Below are positions 10,474 through 21,991 of a stretch of 64,000 nucleotides of DNA, one piece after another. Source of the DNA: Amaranthus tricolor (taxonomy: Eukaryota; Streptophyta; Magnoliopsida; Caryophyllales; Amaranthaceae). The stretch covers positions 17,531,984 to 17,595,983 of the forward strand of contig NC_080049.1 of the NCBI RefSeq assembly GCF_026212465.1. The letters run 5' to 3'. A program made the translations under genes and the position numbers. Each line of letters opens with the position of its first letter. Position 1 is the stretch's first letter. Under the pieces are notes generated by a model. It did no database searches and was not told where the DNA came from. It saw only the letters and a program-made list of their open reading frames with translations.

Positions 10474-12939
10474 TTGAAAATCTGTAAAAAAGCAAGTAAG
10501 TCGAAAAAGAAGCAGTTTGAGTTGGCAACTGAGGTGGGTAATGTTAGGGTAGATGAGGTGGTGATTGAAAGATCTGATGTGGCACATGAGGTTTTAGATG
10601 AGTTGGAAAGAGAAAATGTAGATGTTGATGTTGGGCAATGGGGACCACCAATCACATATACGGGTTACAAAGAATCTTTAAGTGCTAACCCTAGATCTAA
10701 AACAAATAACTCAGCTGCTATTTCTACCCTAAACCTTACAGCAAATGAGAGAGGCCACATAGAGCAACATGTTTCTGATTTTGAGGATAGTAGTGATGAT
10801 GATTATAGTTGTGGTGATGAGGATGAATATAAGGATGATTCTGATTTGTTTGCAGAAAATGTAGTTTATGGTCTTGATGATGTGTTTATCGGTGATGATG
10901 AAATTAGATTAATAGTAGATAAGGAGGTTGATGAAGAAAACAATAGAGACATATACTTTAATGATGATGAACCGCAGTCTGATGATTATGATTTGGGTGC
11001 ATTGAATGATGAGGAAGGTATATGCAGCTATCCTACATTCAATCCTTAGGTTGATTTCAAGGGTAAGATTAATTTATCTTTAGGCCTTAAGTTTCCTTCG
11101 ACATAAGTGTTTAGAAAAGCACTAAGGTACCATGGTATTGAATGTGGTTACAATTATTATTACCTGCATAATGGTAGAAGTAGGATCAGTGTGTATTGCT
11201 ACAATAGATGCAATTGTATTAAATCGAAAGCAAGAATTGTGAACTGTGTTTGTGGGAAGGAGAAGAAGTGTTATTTTAAGGTTCATGCTATGAAGTTGAA
11301 AGATGAGGAGACACTTTAAATAAGGAGTTATTTTCCCAAGCACACTTGTGGTCACCAACACCAAAATAACAAAGTCACTGCTTTGTATTTAGCTGAGAAA
11401 TACATAGAGGATTGGAGGGAAAATCCAACTTGGGAATTAAAGGCATTTAAGAAACGGGTTATTAGAGAGTTAGGTTGTGAAGTGAAGTATTCTAAGTGTT
11501 ATATGGCTAAAAGAATTGCAATGAAAATGACATTTTGTGATGTTAGTGAAGAGTATAGCAGGGTATGGGATTATGCAGAAGCAATAAGGAGGTTTAATCC
11601 AGGAAGCACTGCAATCGTTAAATGCATTGGAATAGACACACCCTCACCTTTGTTCCAAAGGATGTATATATGCTTGCCAGCATGTAAGGAGGGTTTTATT
11701 GCTGGCTGTAGGCCTATTATAGGTGTTGATGGTGCACATTTGAAGGGACAATTCTCCGGGGTTTAGTTGACTGCTATAGTTAAAGATGGGAACAATAAAA
11801 TCTTCCCCGTTGCATGGGCTGTGGTCAAAACAGAAAATGTAGAATCTTGGACTTGGTTTCTAAATCTCTTCGTAGAAGACCTTAGGTCGGTTATTGCATC
11901 GAGTAGTTGGGTTCAAGCAGGAGGTGAACCTTTCACCTTCATGAGCGATAGGCAAAAGGTAGAAATGTAATTACTTGTTAACACATATCTTGTTTTAATT
12001 GTAACTAATGCTATAACCCTAATACTAATTTGTGGATAATGTAGGGTTTGGTTGAAGCTTTGAACTTAGTGATTCCTAAAGCTGAAATTAGGTTATGTTG
12101 TAGGCATATATGGGCGAACTTCAAGATCAAGTTCCCTGGAGAGTTGTTCAAACAACACTTTTGGAGAGCAGCAAGAGCTTACAACAAGGTATGGAATCAA
12201 GTATACAATTAAATATTTGAGATCATGTCAAACTAATTAGTAACAATTTACCTTTACAGCTTCATTTTGATAGAGAAATAAATGAAATAAAGAATATTTT
12301 TGTTGAAGCACATGAATATCTAGCTGCTATTCCTACAAAACACTAGTCTAGGCATGCTTTTTCTAGTAGGAGTAAGTCTGGGATGCTGTTAAATAATTGT
12401 TGTGAGGCATTCAATAATGTGTTAGTAGAAGCAAGGGGGAAGCCTATAATTTCTCTAATGGAGTGGCTTGTATTGTTCTTAGAAAATTAGATGCCAACAA
12501 ATTTGTCCATTAGGCGTATCTTGTAGAAATGTATGCAAAGATGTATGGTCCAAAGTTTTATGGTATGCCAGGACACAAAATATGGCCCACGTGCACTTTA
12601 GCCAAACCACTTCCTCCACCATTTCGAAAGATGCCTGGAAGGCCTAACAAGAGAAAAAGAAAGAAGGAAGCTGATGAAGGTAAAGGAGGTAAGAAGGCTG
12701 TATGTGCTGTTAGAGAATTCAAGCAACGAAGATGTGGTAATTGTGGTGACCTAGGTCACTACAAAAAGGGCTGCAAGAATCCACCCAAACCATCACCAAC
12801 AAAGATCAAGTCAAAGGGTGGAAGGCCTGAAATGGGATCTTCTTTTACTCAACAGTCTACAACAAATGATGTGCCTAGCTCCAGTAGTCAACAACAAACG
12901 AAAACTTTATGTGTAATGGATCAAAATAGTCAAATATAG
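10474..12939 (+). pseudogene. MuDR-type MULE transposase (stops in frame)
   Basis: One frame runs from about 10474 to 11957 with only four stops (11047, 11104, 11317, 11764). The N-terminal part is acidic. Then come a Cys/His-rich region with HTCGHQH-like sequence near 11340 and the MULE transposase core: CRPIIGVDGAHLKGQFSGV (first Asp) and FPVAWAVVKTENVESWTWFL. An intron (about 11958-12045) leads to LVEALNLVIPKAEIRLCCRH; a second (about 12189-12260) leads to SRHAFSSRSKSGMLLNNCCE. The C-terminus at 12529-12939 has a CCHC knuckle CGNCGDLGHYKKGC. No ATG opens the frame (TTG at 10474). Not functional as read. Confidence 0.85.
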
Positions 12940-13913
12940 AGCTGTATAAGTAATTTACTGTTGAATGTAATGTGTTGAATTAGTATAAATTTTATGAACT
13001 AAGAATGTACTATATGGAACTGTATGTAAGCAAATCAGTATTTGAACTGAGAATGTAATGTGTTGAATTAAGTTACTGTGATGAATTAAGTGCAGCAAAT
13101 TGCTGCGTACGTACATCAGTTAACTAGTGCTGTTTATGGGTATAATGTGTTGTTGTGTACAATGTATGCAGCAGTAATTTATGCAGCAGTAGTATTGAGT
13201 TAGTGCGGCAATACTGATTTGAGAAGTGAGAACTGAGAAGTGAGAACTGAGAACTAGTATGTGGTGCAGCAGTATGCAGCAGTATGTGAAAACTAGTGCT
13301 GCATTTGTTGAAAAAGAAAGCTGAAGAGCATTCTTGGGATCTGGGATTGTGTTTTGAAAATCCGTTATAAGTTTGGGTGCTGCAAATAAGTTTTCAATGC
13401 TGCAATTCAATGCTGAAACAAATGAATTATTCTGTAGTTGATTAGTGATTACTTTGGGTGCTGCACATCAATTTTGCAGTTTATCAGTGCAGCATTGCAT
13501 ACACATGTGTTCTGAATGAGTAAGTTCATCAGTGTTATGTACATGTGATCTGTGATGATCGTTGAACCAGTGTGTATCATATCAATGTTGTGTATGTACA
13601 TTGAAAATCAGTGTGTAAGCAAATTGCCATGGCTAAGTGTATGTTGTGTTCCAAGCAGCAGGAAAACACAGCAAACACAACATACATTACATAAACAGAT
13701 CAAATGGATATTACAGAGCAAACACAGCCATCTGATTTTCAAACACAGCAACCACAACCATCTGTTTTCAATACATAAACAGAAAGCAAACACAAGTGTA
13801 TTTACAATACCTACAAAGAAATTAAATGGACAAAATAAAAACTTAATTCATTCATCATGATCATGTTACAAAACCGAAATCACTAATACAAATTCGAAAA
13901 TAGGTCATAAACA
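12940..13913. other. non-coding part of the MULE between its two genes
   Basis: No gene is seen. The stretch has many scattered GCAGCAGTATG, GTGCTGCA and GAACTGAGAA(C/G) short repeats (about 13080-13480) and an AACACAGC-rich part (about 13660-13790). It probably holds the 3' ends of the convergent transposase and GRF genes. Confidence 0.4.
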
Positions 13914-14963
13914 TCATTTACTAGCCTTAATTAATACAGCCAACACCAACAAAAAACAAAAGAAAAATCCTAATACAAAGCTTGTAATCTGATTTCCATG
14001 CTTCCTCTCATTCATCCATTTCTTCTTAATCCTTTTAATTTCTGAAATTGCTTGTTCCTTTTCATGTTCCAAGCAACAAACCCTTTGTAACACCCGAATT
14101 TCCACCCTTCCTTTGAATTTTCAACCCCTTAAACGAAACCAGAATCGTAAAGGAAGGGCGGAAACTCGAGTGTTACATAAAAAGAAAAGAAGAAAAGGGA
14201 ACATAATTAAAATAAACGTTAAAGATTAATAAAAAAAAGGTGAGTAAGTGAAAATTTCGGCAACATCTCTGCTGAAAACTGAGGATGTGACAAAAATATA
14301 TAATTGGATAATATAACTATAATCATCTAAGGCCTTTATGCCTTCAAGAATATGTCACGACGGAAAGAATCATCGTCAACTTCTCAAATCATCAACTCTA
14401 ATGAGGATCGTGGTTCCAGTGTTAACGCATCGATCTGACGGATACTAAAGGAGTATTCTCAATACTATATATCCAAAAATTACGCAGCGGAACTATGAAT
14501 CATACAAGGAGTCACATGGCTCCATACAAAAGAAATTATACAATCCCAAAAGAAAACTTTACAAGTAATATAAAAGCTACAAGCATTAGACAATTGTATA
14601 CAATTGTTACGGTCGTACTCCGCTCTTCCCCCAATGCAAAACAAAAGAAGCTCCTATACCTGTCATGTCAAGCTATGTTCCCCCTACTGCTCAACATAAT
14701 GACCATAGTCAGATGTGTCATAGCAGGAACATCATAGAGAGTCATGAGCAAACAACAACAAACACATACACGTCAGTAATTAATAAACTAATAATAATTA
14801 GAGTCATTGAACAAAACTATAGACAACGATCTAGTGTGGCAATAACGAGTCTACTCATCTGTCTAAGCACCTCTATTTACTCATAATTTCTCCTTAAAAC
14901 TATTAATCTCTCGAAGTATATTCAAGGGTAGTGGATTCTTTCTCTATTCATGGCATAGTGACA

Positions 14964-15170
14964 CGGCCAAGGGCGTTATCGGCCTCCCGGCGCCCATGGC
15001 AAAGTATGAGCTCATGCCCCCTCCAGCTGACCCTCTCGGGTCCTACCTTCGGGAAAAACTAACACACTGGGGTACTAAACCAGTGAAGAGGCCACCATAT
15101 TGGGGTTTGCAAGGCCCGCATGTTAACACCTCGGTCAAGGGGCGTTATTGGCCTCCCGGCGCCCAATGAC
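14964..15170. repeat. GC-rich direct repeat inside the LTR-like element
   Basis: GGGCGTTATCGGCCTCCCGG near 14968 is repeated as GGCGTTATTGGCCTCCCGGC near 15141, about 170 bp apart. Each copy sits next to a CTCAT(G/A)CCCCC motif. Confidence 0.6.
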
Positions 15171-16870
15171 CCAAGCATGCTCATACCCCCCTTACGGTGG
15201 TCCCGTCGAACCTCACCTAGGGGACCATTAAATCAACCGGACATAATCCAGTTGAGTCACTCCAACTAATCATACATCAAGGCTCAATAAGTAGGAAATC
15301 CCTTCGATACCACACACAACCATGGTGCGTTCTCTACTATTTAGAAATCTGTTCTCATAGTCTCCTAATGTTTTCATTCTACTTGCCTGTATCACTATTA
15401 TGACTATACGCTAGCATAGTTCACTTTCTGGCGTTCTATAATTCTAATGCAATGCATATAATCATGAAATATGGATAATACTTTGAAACAATGAATATGA
15501 TAATATTTATTACTGCGTGTACGCACCTGCGAGCGTCACTGCACGACCACAAGTTACAAAAAATCACCCAACTAAGGGTTTACTTTCCTCTTATAAACTG
15601 GGAACCTATACAAGTTAGGAATAGAACTTATAAGTTCTCTTAACTACTTTGTCATACCAGCTAGAAACCAGAGTAACCACTATTATCCATTCACGACAAG
15701 TTTTCAATTACTTCTTGCACGTACGCATCTTATTCAACACCAAGCATAATCGTTAGTTCAACAATAACACAAGTTTTTCTATCGACAAAGAATAAAAGGA
15801 TTATGTCGACTGTTTCATTACGCCAACTGACTTTGAGTTATAACGGTTCACATCATCTTAATATAAGGCGATGATTCACACTTAATGTTGATGTAGTGCT
15901 AATATGACAACAAGGACGAATCTTACAGTTATCACATCGCAATATCATTCATTATATTCTCCAAGGCTAGAAAGAACTAAAATCAAGACATCATACAAGT
16001 AACTTTAATAATTCTTAACAATTGACATTATGTTCATGGCTCATTACAATTATGTATTTATGATTTCAATAACAACCTAATGAGGTATTAGTAACTCTAA
16101 CAATTAAGTTACTAACAATTAGCAACTACTACTCCCAATTAAAAACCAAAACCATTTCTATAGTCAACTATAATCAAAATCATTACTAATTACCACAACG
16201 ATAATCAACAAAGTCTTAAAACAATTTATAAGGTTATTCAATTAATCACCACACCACCAAAGTAGCATACACCACACACACTACTAGAAATCTCATTTCT
16301 AAATCAAGCTCTAATTATTTCATGTTCAAAGATAACACTATTTCTATTACCTATGATAAGATTAAACCAAACTAATACACAATCAACACACATGCCATAA
16401 TTTCTAATCACACTTCAAACTTTAAATCATGAATATGTTCAATTCATCAATCAAACTCTTACCCACAAAAGAATTCAATGAAAAATAATACAAAGTTCAA
16501 CACTTTTCATCCACATTTCAAAAACCCAATTCATAAGTACATTCAAATCATCAATCCAATTCTCACTCATAACAAGATTCAATAACAATCATACAAATTT
16601 CAACACTTTCCTCACAAACTTTATAAATTTCAATTGGAACAATAAGGAATCAAATAGGGGAAGAGGAGAATGAACCTCGTGGAGGTGGTGGAAAAGCCCA
16701 AAACCGGCTGGAAATAGGCCCAGCTCGGCTGCTTGCTGGTGGTGCGCACACGGTTGGTCCCTGACGTGCGGCAATGGTCGCTGTTGGTGGGTAGCAGCCG
16801 CTGCTGCTGTACGCGTGGTGGAGGAAGAGAAAGAAAAGGGTGGCTGCTGGTGCGGGAAGGGAATGAGACG

Positions 16871-18053
16871 TGTTGAAATACACAAAGATGGTCGAATGCA
16901 ACAAGAGGGGGAGTGAATTGTTTTGTATCAAGCTTTACTACGTTTTTCTTCTAATTTGCGAAATTTTAACAAATAAAATAAAGCTTAAACTTAAAAAGCA
17001 AGACATAAAAAGGAGACAAAGATTTTACGTGGAAACCTTATTGGCCTAATAAGAAGGAAAACCACGACCCCCCGGGATTTCAAAATTCTCACTATGTTTT
17101 AGGCAATCAATTACAATTACATAAAACAGTTTGCTTCACTTGAAGCTTCTCTACTCTAGGCCTAATTCTCTTTCTCTACTTTCTCCTTCTCTTTCTCTTT
17201 TCACGTTTCTCTTCTCTATTCCCTTAGACTTCTCATAAGTCTAATTACAACAAATCACTCAATAACCCTTACAAGGCCAATTCTCAAGAGATTAAAAATT
17301 AAAATAATTACTTAAGAAAAATATAATAAATTAATTGGCATTGGAAAACAGAAAATATTTTTCTTAAATGATCTCCCTTTAATGGACACTCTTGGATGGA
17401 TTTTCGGTTTGAGCAAAGTTCCTCCTATTTATAGTAGGAACAGCCAGCAGTTACCTCAGACACACCTCCCACTATCCTCCACGTTCTCAAAACAAAAAGA
17501 TAGTGGTCTTGCCAAAAAATAAACGTCCGGCTGTCATTTGCTCAAAGAAAAACGGTTTCCTTAGGCTAAAAATAGCATAGAAATTAAAAGCACAAGATCC
17601 TAAAAAATAGGAGATCTTAATCTTAAGAAGAAAAAGTCTTAGGCTATTTTTAGATAACTTAAAAATAGTTTAGCCAATTAACTTACTAATTAATTTAAGC
17701 AACTAATTTAAGTTTTAACCGTTTACATCAACTAAAACCAGAATAATAAAATAACTGCAATTTTCCAGTTGATGTTTTTCTCCAGACCTGCAACGTAGGA
17801 ACAACGTACTGTCTCCAGCTTCAACTTTTGTTAGATTGTTCATTTTAGGAACAGTAGACCGTCTGTCAACCTTTATCTTCCTAAGCACTTATCTAACTTC
17901 TTGAATATTTTAAGACACGTACAACTTTCACGAACCAAGTCATAGGCTTCATCAATGATTTCAACAAAATCGGATATTCACCTACAAAACAATCTCTAAA
18001 ATATGTTTGTTTATTTAAAAGTGAAGTCATCATCAAAACCTTAAGCGCCAACA
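16871..18053 (-). mobile_element. solo LTR, SIRE-like copia family
   Basis: It reads TGTTGAAATACACAAAGATGG at the left and CTTAAGCGCCAACA at the right on plus, with AGACG duplicated on both sides (16866-16870, 18054-18058). In sense (minus) orientation it begins TGTTGGCGCTTAAGG with TTTTGATGATGAC. It is nearly identical along its length to 21992-23171. Confidence 0.88.
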
Positions 18054-18155
18054 AGACGCGAGGAGTGAGCAAGAAAGAAGGAGAAGGAAGAAAAGGAGAG
18101 TGACGGCTCTTGCTTGAGCATTTAGGGTTTTCACGGGTTTTATACTCGTCATTGC

Positions 18156-18235
<80 letters not shown>
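18156..18235. repeat. (TTA)n microsatellite
   Basis: About 27 uninterrupted TTA/ATT triplets. It lies next to the right inverted terminus of the LTR-like element. The poly-Leu frame it creates is not a gene. Confidence 0.95.
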
Positions 18236-18236
<1 letters not shown>

Positions 18237-18726
18237 GTTTATTTATTTATGTCCCTTTTCTTCTTTTCTTTTTATGTAACACCCGAATTTCTGCCCTTCC
18301 TTTACGATTCTGGTTTCGTTTAAGGGGTTGGAAATTCAGGGGTGTTACACCCTTGATGTCAAAATCTTAATTTCAGTTGCTAATTGTCGCTTGTCCTCCA
18401 CAAGTTTGTTAGTCACTTCTCTTTGCCAAACTGTCATTTCAGGTTCATCAATCCATTTAAACTTTTTGCACCCCCTCCAATTTGTATCAAGATCATAAAA
18501 AACGCAAGTCTTAAACCCTCTTCCAGGATTTTCCTTGGTCCATGAAACTCTCCTTGCAAAGGGAACTCCACACCCACATTTTTCAGGTATCGAATTTTCG
18601 GTTGTAGAAGAAGAAGAAATTACTAATTAATTGGAAAAAATTGGGTTCTTTGAATTATTTAGGGATTGGAAATTAAGGAGAAAGAAAGAAAGGCGAAACA
18701 CCGATGAAGATGAATGATTTAGGGTT

Positions 18727-18985
18727 TATCGTAGGAAATGGCAGAAAGAAATGATTCTCGAATGACGCTGAAATGAAATGAAGAAGAAGGTGGGTTTAAA
18801 GAATCACGTGACTGTCACGTGAGGGTCAAGGGTTATACTTAACGGTCAAAGGCCAAAAACTGTTATAAGGTAGTGTTTTGCAAAGAATTGTATTATATAA
18901 GGTAGGTTTTTGCAAAAAATTTTACATAAGGTAGTTTTTTACAAAAGGGGGTGTAGATTAGGTAGTTTTTTTTTATAATTTTGCC
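18727..18985 (-). repeat. MULE right terminal inverted repeat
   Basis: Reverse complement of the left terminus, ending ...TTTTGCC before the duplicated TAAAAATAA. Confidence 0.9.
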
Positions 18986-18994
18986 TAAAAATAA

Positions 18995-19858
18995 TCAAGT
19001 TATGTAAAATAGTAATAGAATCATGTTTATGCTTCATCAAATAAACCCAAGTCATTTTAGTGAAATCATCCACTATAGTCCAAAAATATTACATCCATTA
19101 TGTGTCTTGTAAGTGTATGGTTCCCATACATCCATGTGTGAAAGTTCAAAAGCACTACTAAACTTAACATAGCTACCTTGAAAAGCTGACCTAGTTTTTC
19201 TAGATTGAGCACAAAATTGTACAACTAAAATTATTTTTAATGTTTGTAATATCTATATCTAGAAAAATGATCTTCATCTTAGTAAAGAGTATGTGAGCTA
19301 AACGTAAATGCCACAATTTAGCAAATTCAATCTTGTGTTGAGAAGTAGTAACAGAAATCATGGGAAGAACATTGTAATTAATATCATTAGAAGGCAAAGA
19401 AAAATTGTCAAATTTATTCAAAGAAGACATGCTTTTCTTGTTCTTGGAGCATGAAGTAGACATGTCAAGTTTCTTCAGAAGTGGTGTACAATTAAAGTCA
19501 TGAAAAAGTAAAAGTAACTTGTCAAAGTTACCCAAAAGAAAATGTAATGTGTGGTTCCTGTCTCTGGTGCATGAAGGAGATGTGGCATCTTCATGAAGAA
19601 AAGGCATGTCTTACTTTGTCTTGGAACAATGAAGAATGTTAGCTTATTCTGATGCATTTAAGAAAAGTTTTGATGCTTTATCTGCCACTAAAACAGGTGT
19701 GGCTTCATGTGTCTGGAGGCAAGAAAAGAATTTTGTTTTATTTGATGTGCAAAAAGTATGTGGCTTTTCCAAAGAAGAAATTAATTCCTTCCCCTTGGAA
19801 CTAGGAGCTATGGTTGCTACATCCCTCGAATAATAGAGTCCTTGAAAGAGTTTACAAA
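18995..19858 (-). pseudogene. copia pre-integrase and integrase N-terminal half
   Basis: The minus frame 19607-19200 reads LWHLRLAHILFTKM, the GAG-pre-integrase / zinc-binding region. Near 19060 it reads IVDDFTKMTWVYLMKHK, the integrase core start. The reading joins 8951-9951 across the MULE target duplication. Stops and shifts are present. The right border is the GGGGT duplication of the Tat element. Confidence 0.78.
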
Positions 19859-19863
19859 GGGGT

Positions 19864-20523
19864 TGTTTCTGTGATGAAACGAAGAAGTGGAAAACACTTG
19901 AAGTATTGTAACTGGAAGCGTTATCAGGAGCGGCGATTCGTGGAAGGAAGCGACCTGAATTCCTGCAACACAACACGTTAGCCTCGTCCGGGGGGTGATC
20001 TCCCGGAAAACCCCTCCGACGCTCAAGTTAGAACGTTGATGTGAGATAATTGAATAGATGATTATAAACTGAATGCAAGAATTAAGGTATCGAGGTTGAT
20101 ATTGCTGGTATTTTAGTAGGCTGATGAAATGGGAAGTGAGTAAGGATATTAAGAGGGTTATTCTTAGATGATCCCTTCCTCTCTGATGGTTGTCTCTACT
20201 TATAGTGGCGGAAGGGAAGTTATTTCAGAGAGGAGGTTAATTATCATGGGGATAGTGAGCAGTTATCAGCCTTGGAAGGAGGAGAACCAAGCAATGAGGG
20301 ATGAATGGGAAGTTGGGTCAATCTGGAAGTTACTTTCCTGGGGGAAGGAAGTTAGGGTATCTTAAGGGTTACTTGCTCATGGGCCAACTAAGGAGTTTGG
20401 AAAATTCAGGAAAAGCCCATTGACTAAAAGTCAAGGTCAATACGAAAGGTAAAAAGCGTATTAAGGTAATATGACATTAATAATTTAAATAAATAAGTAA
20501 ATTAAGTAAATGATACCATGACA
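19864..20523 (-). repeat. 3' LTR of the Tat element
   Basis: It begins TGTTTCTGTGATGAAACG on plus and ends ACCATGACA. It matches 31782-32441 with scattered substitutions. The neighbouring plus-strand TTTAGCCCCACGC is the complement of a short polypurine tract. Confidence 0.92.
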
Positions 20524-21986
20524 TTTAGCCCCACGCATGAAGGATGATATGAAAAGGGAACCCCAATGACTTGAAAATATCTTTCTTTATGCGGATATGG
20601 TAAGCGTCATTTGGCAAATCTCTAGGCGGATTCCGAAAATTGATTTCGTAAGCTTCGAATCGACTGTTCACATGCCGAATTCTGAGTTGTAACGAAAAAG
20701 TTATGACCTTTTCAAAATAACCGTATGCGACGCTCCAAGTTAAAGAGAAATGAATAACGTCAATCGAGCTGCGGCTCAAGGCATGCCGCGGAGTAGTCCC
20801 ATCCCTTTATATCGTTCAGCAGCAAAAATGTAGTTGCGGAGGCTGGTTCCTGGTTTATGCTTTATTAATGCCGCGAAAGTTCCAATACTTAGAATATTTT
20901 GGAACAAGATAGCCCCCAAGGAGGGTCCGACTTATCTACTACACGGATGTAATTACCATAATTTGTCCTCTTATTATTATTTTCATCTGAAGTCGCGGAA
21001 CTTCAGAAACTTGAAATATTTTTGAACCAGATCACCAAAAAAGTGGGTCCGATTTGTCGACGTCACGGACAAGATACTGGTTTTGTTGTTCTATGTTCCT
21101 TCTTGTTGTCGTGTTATAAGCTGTAGAATCTTGGTAAGGTAACATGCCGCAGCATGAGTGAGTTGACTCGCCAGACAATAAATCACATGAGTTGAGGACG
21201 CGGCTTAGTTTTATACTTGCATTCTTCACTGAGGGACTTGGAGGAGTCTGACTTATCAACGTTGCGGAAAGACAAAAATACTTGGAACTATTTCTCTCGT
21301 TTTAACAAGCCCCTTGTTCTTCTAGGACGCGGAATAATCACACAGGTCTGTGTCTTAGATTATACGGAAAATATGAGAATTCTCCCGCACTTAGAATTTT
21401 CGCACAATAATTGGGGGCACGTGGGAGTCCGACTTATCGATCATACGGACATCCTTCATACTTGAATAATTTCTGTTTATCTTGGGGTGTGATTCAGGGT
21501 CCGACTTATCGACCCTACGGCTTCAGGAGAAAACTTGATAACAAAGAATTTGTTGACATTTTCTCCCTCCTTGGGTGTCCGACTTATCGACTTCCCAGTT
21601 TTAGTTTGGGGATTCCACTACTCGTGTAAAGGGTGTTTGGGTTTGGGTTTGAGCATTTATTGCTGCAATAAATAGGGTTGTTGGAACTGTTCCCTCTCAC
21701 CTAACCTTCATTGACTCCCTTATTTCTTCAAATCGCTAGAAAGAGAAAGTAGAGAGAAACGCTCTGACAATCTTTAACCATCCTTCAAACTTCTGACAAA
21801 ATTCTCGAAGATCTTCAAGGGCCCTGACAAATCTTCATCAAATTTCTGACAGATCTTCAAAATTTCTTCAAAGTATTCAAATCTTTCCTCAAATTCTTGA
21901 ATTTCTTCAAATTATTCTTCAAAATTTTCTTCAAACTGTTCTTGAATGTTTAAAGTTTTGAATTAGTTCTATGAAATTAGCCATTA
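20524..21986 (+). promoter_or_regulatory. Tat 3' region: tandem-like repeats and leader of the antisense gene
   Basis: Six diverged units carry a GTCCGACTTATCGA core (near 20926, 21046, 21245, 21426, 21499, 21576), each beside an ACGG or CGCGG motif. Then come AATAAATAGGG near 21668 and a leader rich in TCTTCAAA repeats (about 21780-21950). The leader precedes the antisense gene, so the stretch probably contains its promoter; that function is inferred. Three similar units lie at 26240-26490. Confidence 0.5.
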
Positions 21987-21991
21987 TTCTT

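Larger units (their letters stand above)
14086..18349 (-). mobile_element. solo-LTR-like element (Tekay-type) with long inverted termini
   Basis: It starts TGTAACACCCGAATTTC, ends GGGGTGTTACA, and is flanked by the 5-bp duplication CCCTT (14081-14085, 18350-18354). The ends are inverted repeats of about 120-140 bp (14086-14222 and 18231-18349), unusual for an LTR. The first 92 bases also form their own hairpin. No coding ORF is seen; the interior has GC-rich direct repeats near 14964 and 15133. Without the nested SIRE LTR it is about 3.1 kb. The TG..CA ends and 5-bp duplication suggest a solo LTR of a gypsy family starting TGTAACACCC; orientation is a guess. Confidence 0.65.
13914..18640 (-). 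pseudogene. GRF zinc-finger, coiled-coil, transmembrane protein gene of the MULE, split by insertion
   Basis: Reading on minus, a stop-free frame from about 18640 to 18350 shows CGCGVPF, SWTKENPGRGFKTC, WRGCKKFKWIDEP, the pattern of a GRF zinc finger (C-x-C, NPGR.F, GC..F.W.D). A helix rich in Glu/Lys follows. The frame stops at the insertion of 14086-18349 (duplication CCCTT) and resumes in the same frame at 14085 with VCCLEHEKEQAISEIKRI. It ends in a hydrophobic segment (ITSFVLGFFFCFLLVLAVLI) and a stop at 13914. Apart from the insertion there is no stop. No ATG is seen before the Ser run, so the start is unknown. It occupies the second-gene position of the MULE, convergent with the transposase. 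Confidence 0.8.
9961..18985 (+). mobile_element. MULE (Mutator-like) transposon with long inverted repeats
   Basis: A perfect 9-bp duplication TAAAAATAA (9952-9960, 18986-18994) flanks inverted repeats of about 258 bp (9961-10218 and 18727-18985) beginning GGCAAAGTTATAAAAAAC. It carries a MuDR-type transposase remnant on plus (10474-12939) and a GRF-zinc-finger gene on minus (13914 to about 18640). The latter is split by the element at 14086-18349. Without that insertion the MULE is about 4.8 kb. Confidence 0.92.

Noticed and set aside
16589..16931. Pro/Ser-rich minus frames near the SIRE-like LTR
   Set aside because: They cross the boundary of the insertion at 16871 and have no domain.
18110..18370. 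86-codon frame with a poly-Leu run
   Set aside because: It is a translation of the (TTA)n microsatellite crossing an LTR terminus.
19636..19833. Plus-strand 65-codon frame
   Set aside because: It lies opposite decayed copia pol on minus and has no domain.
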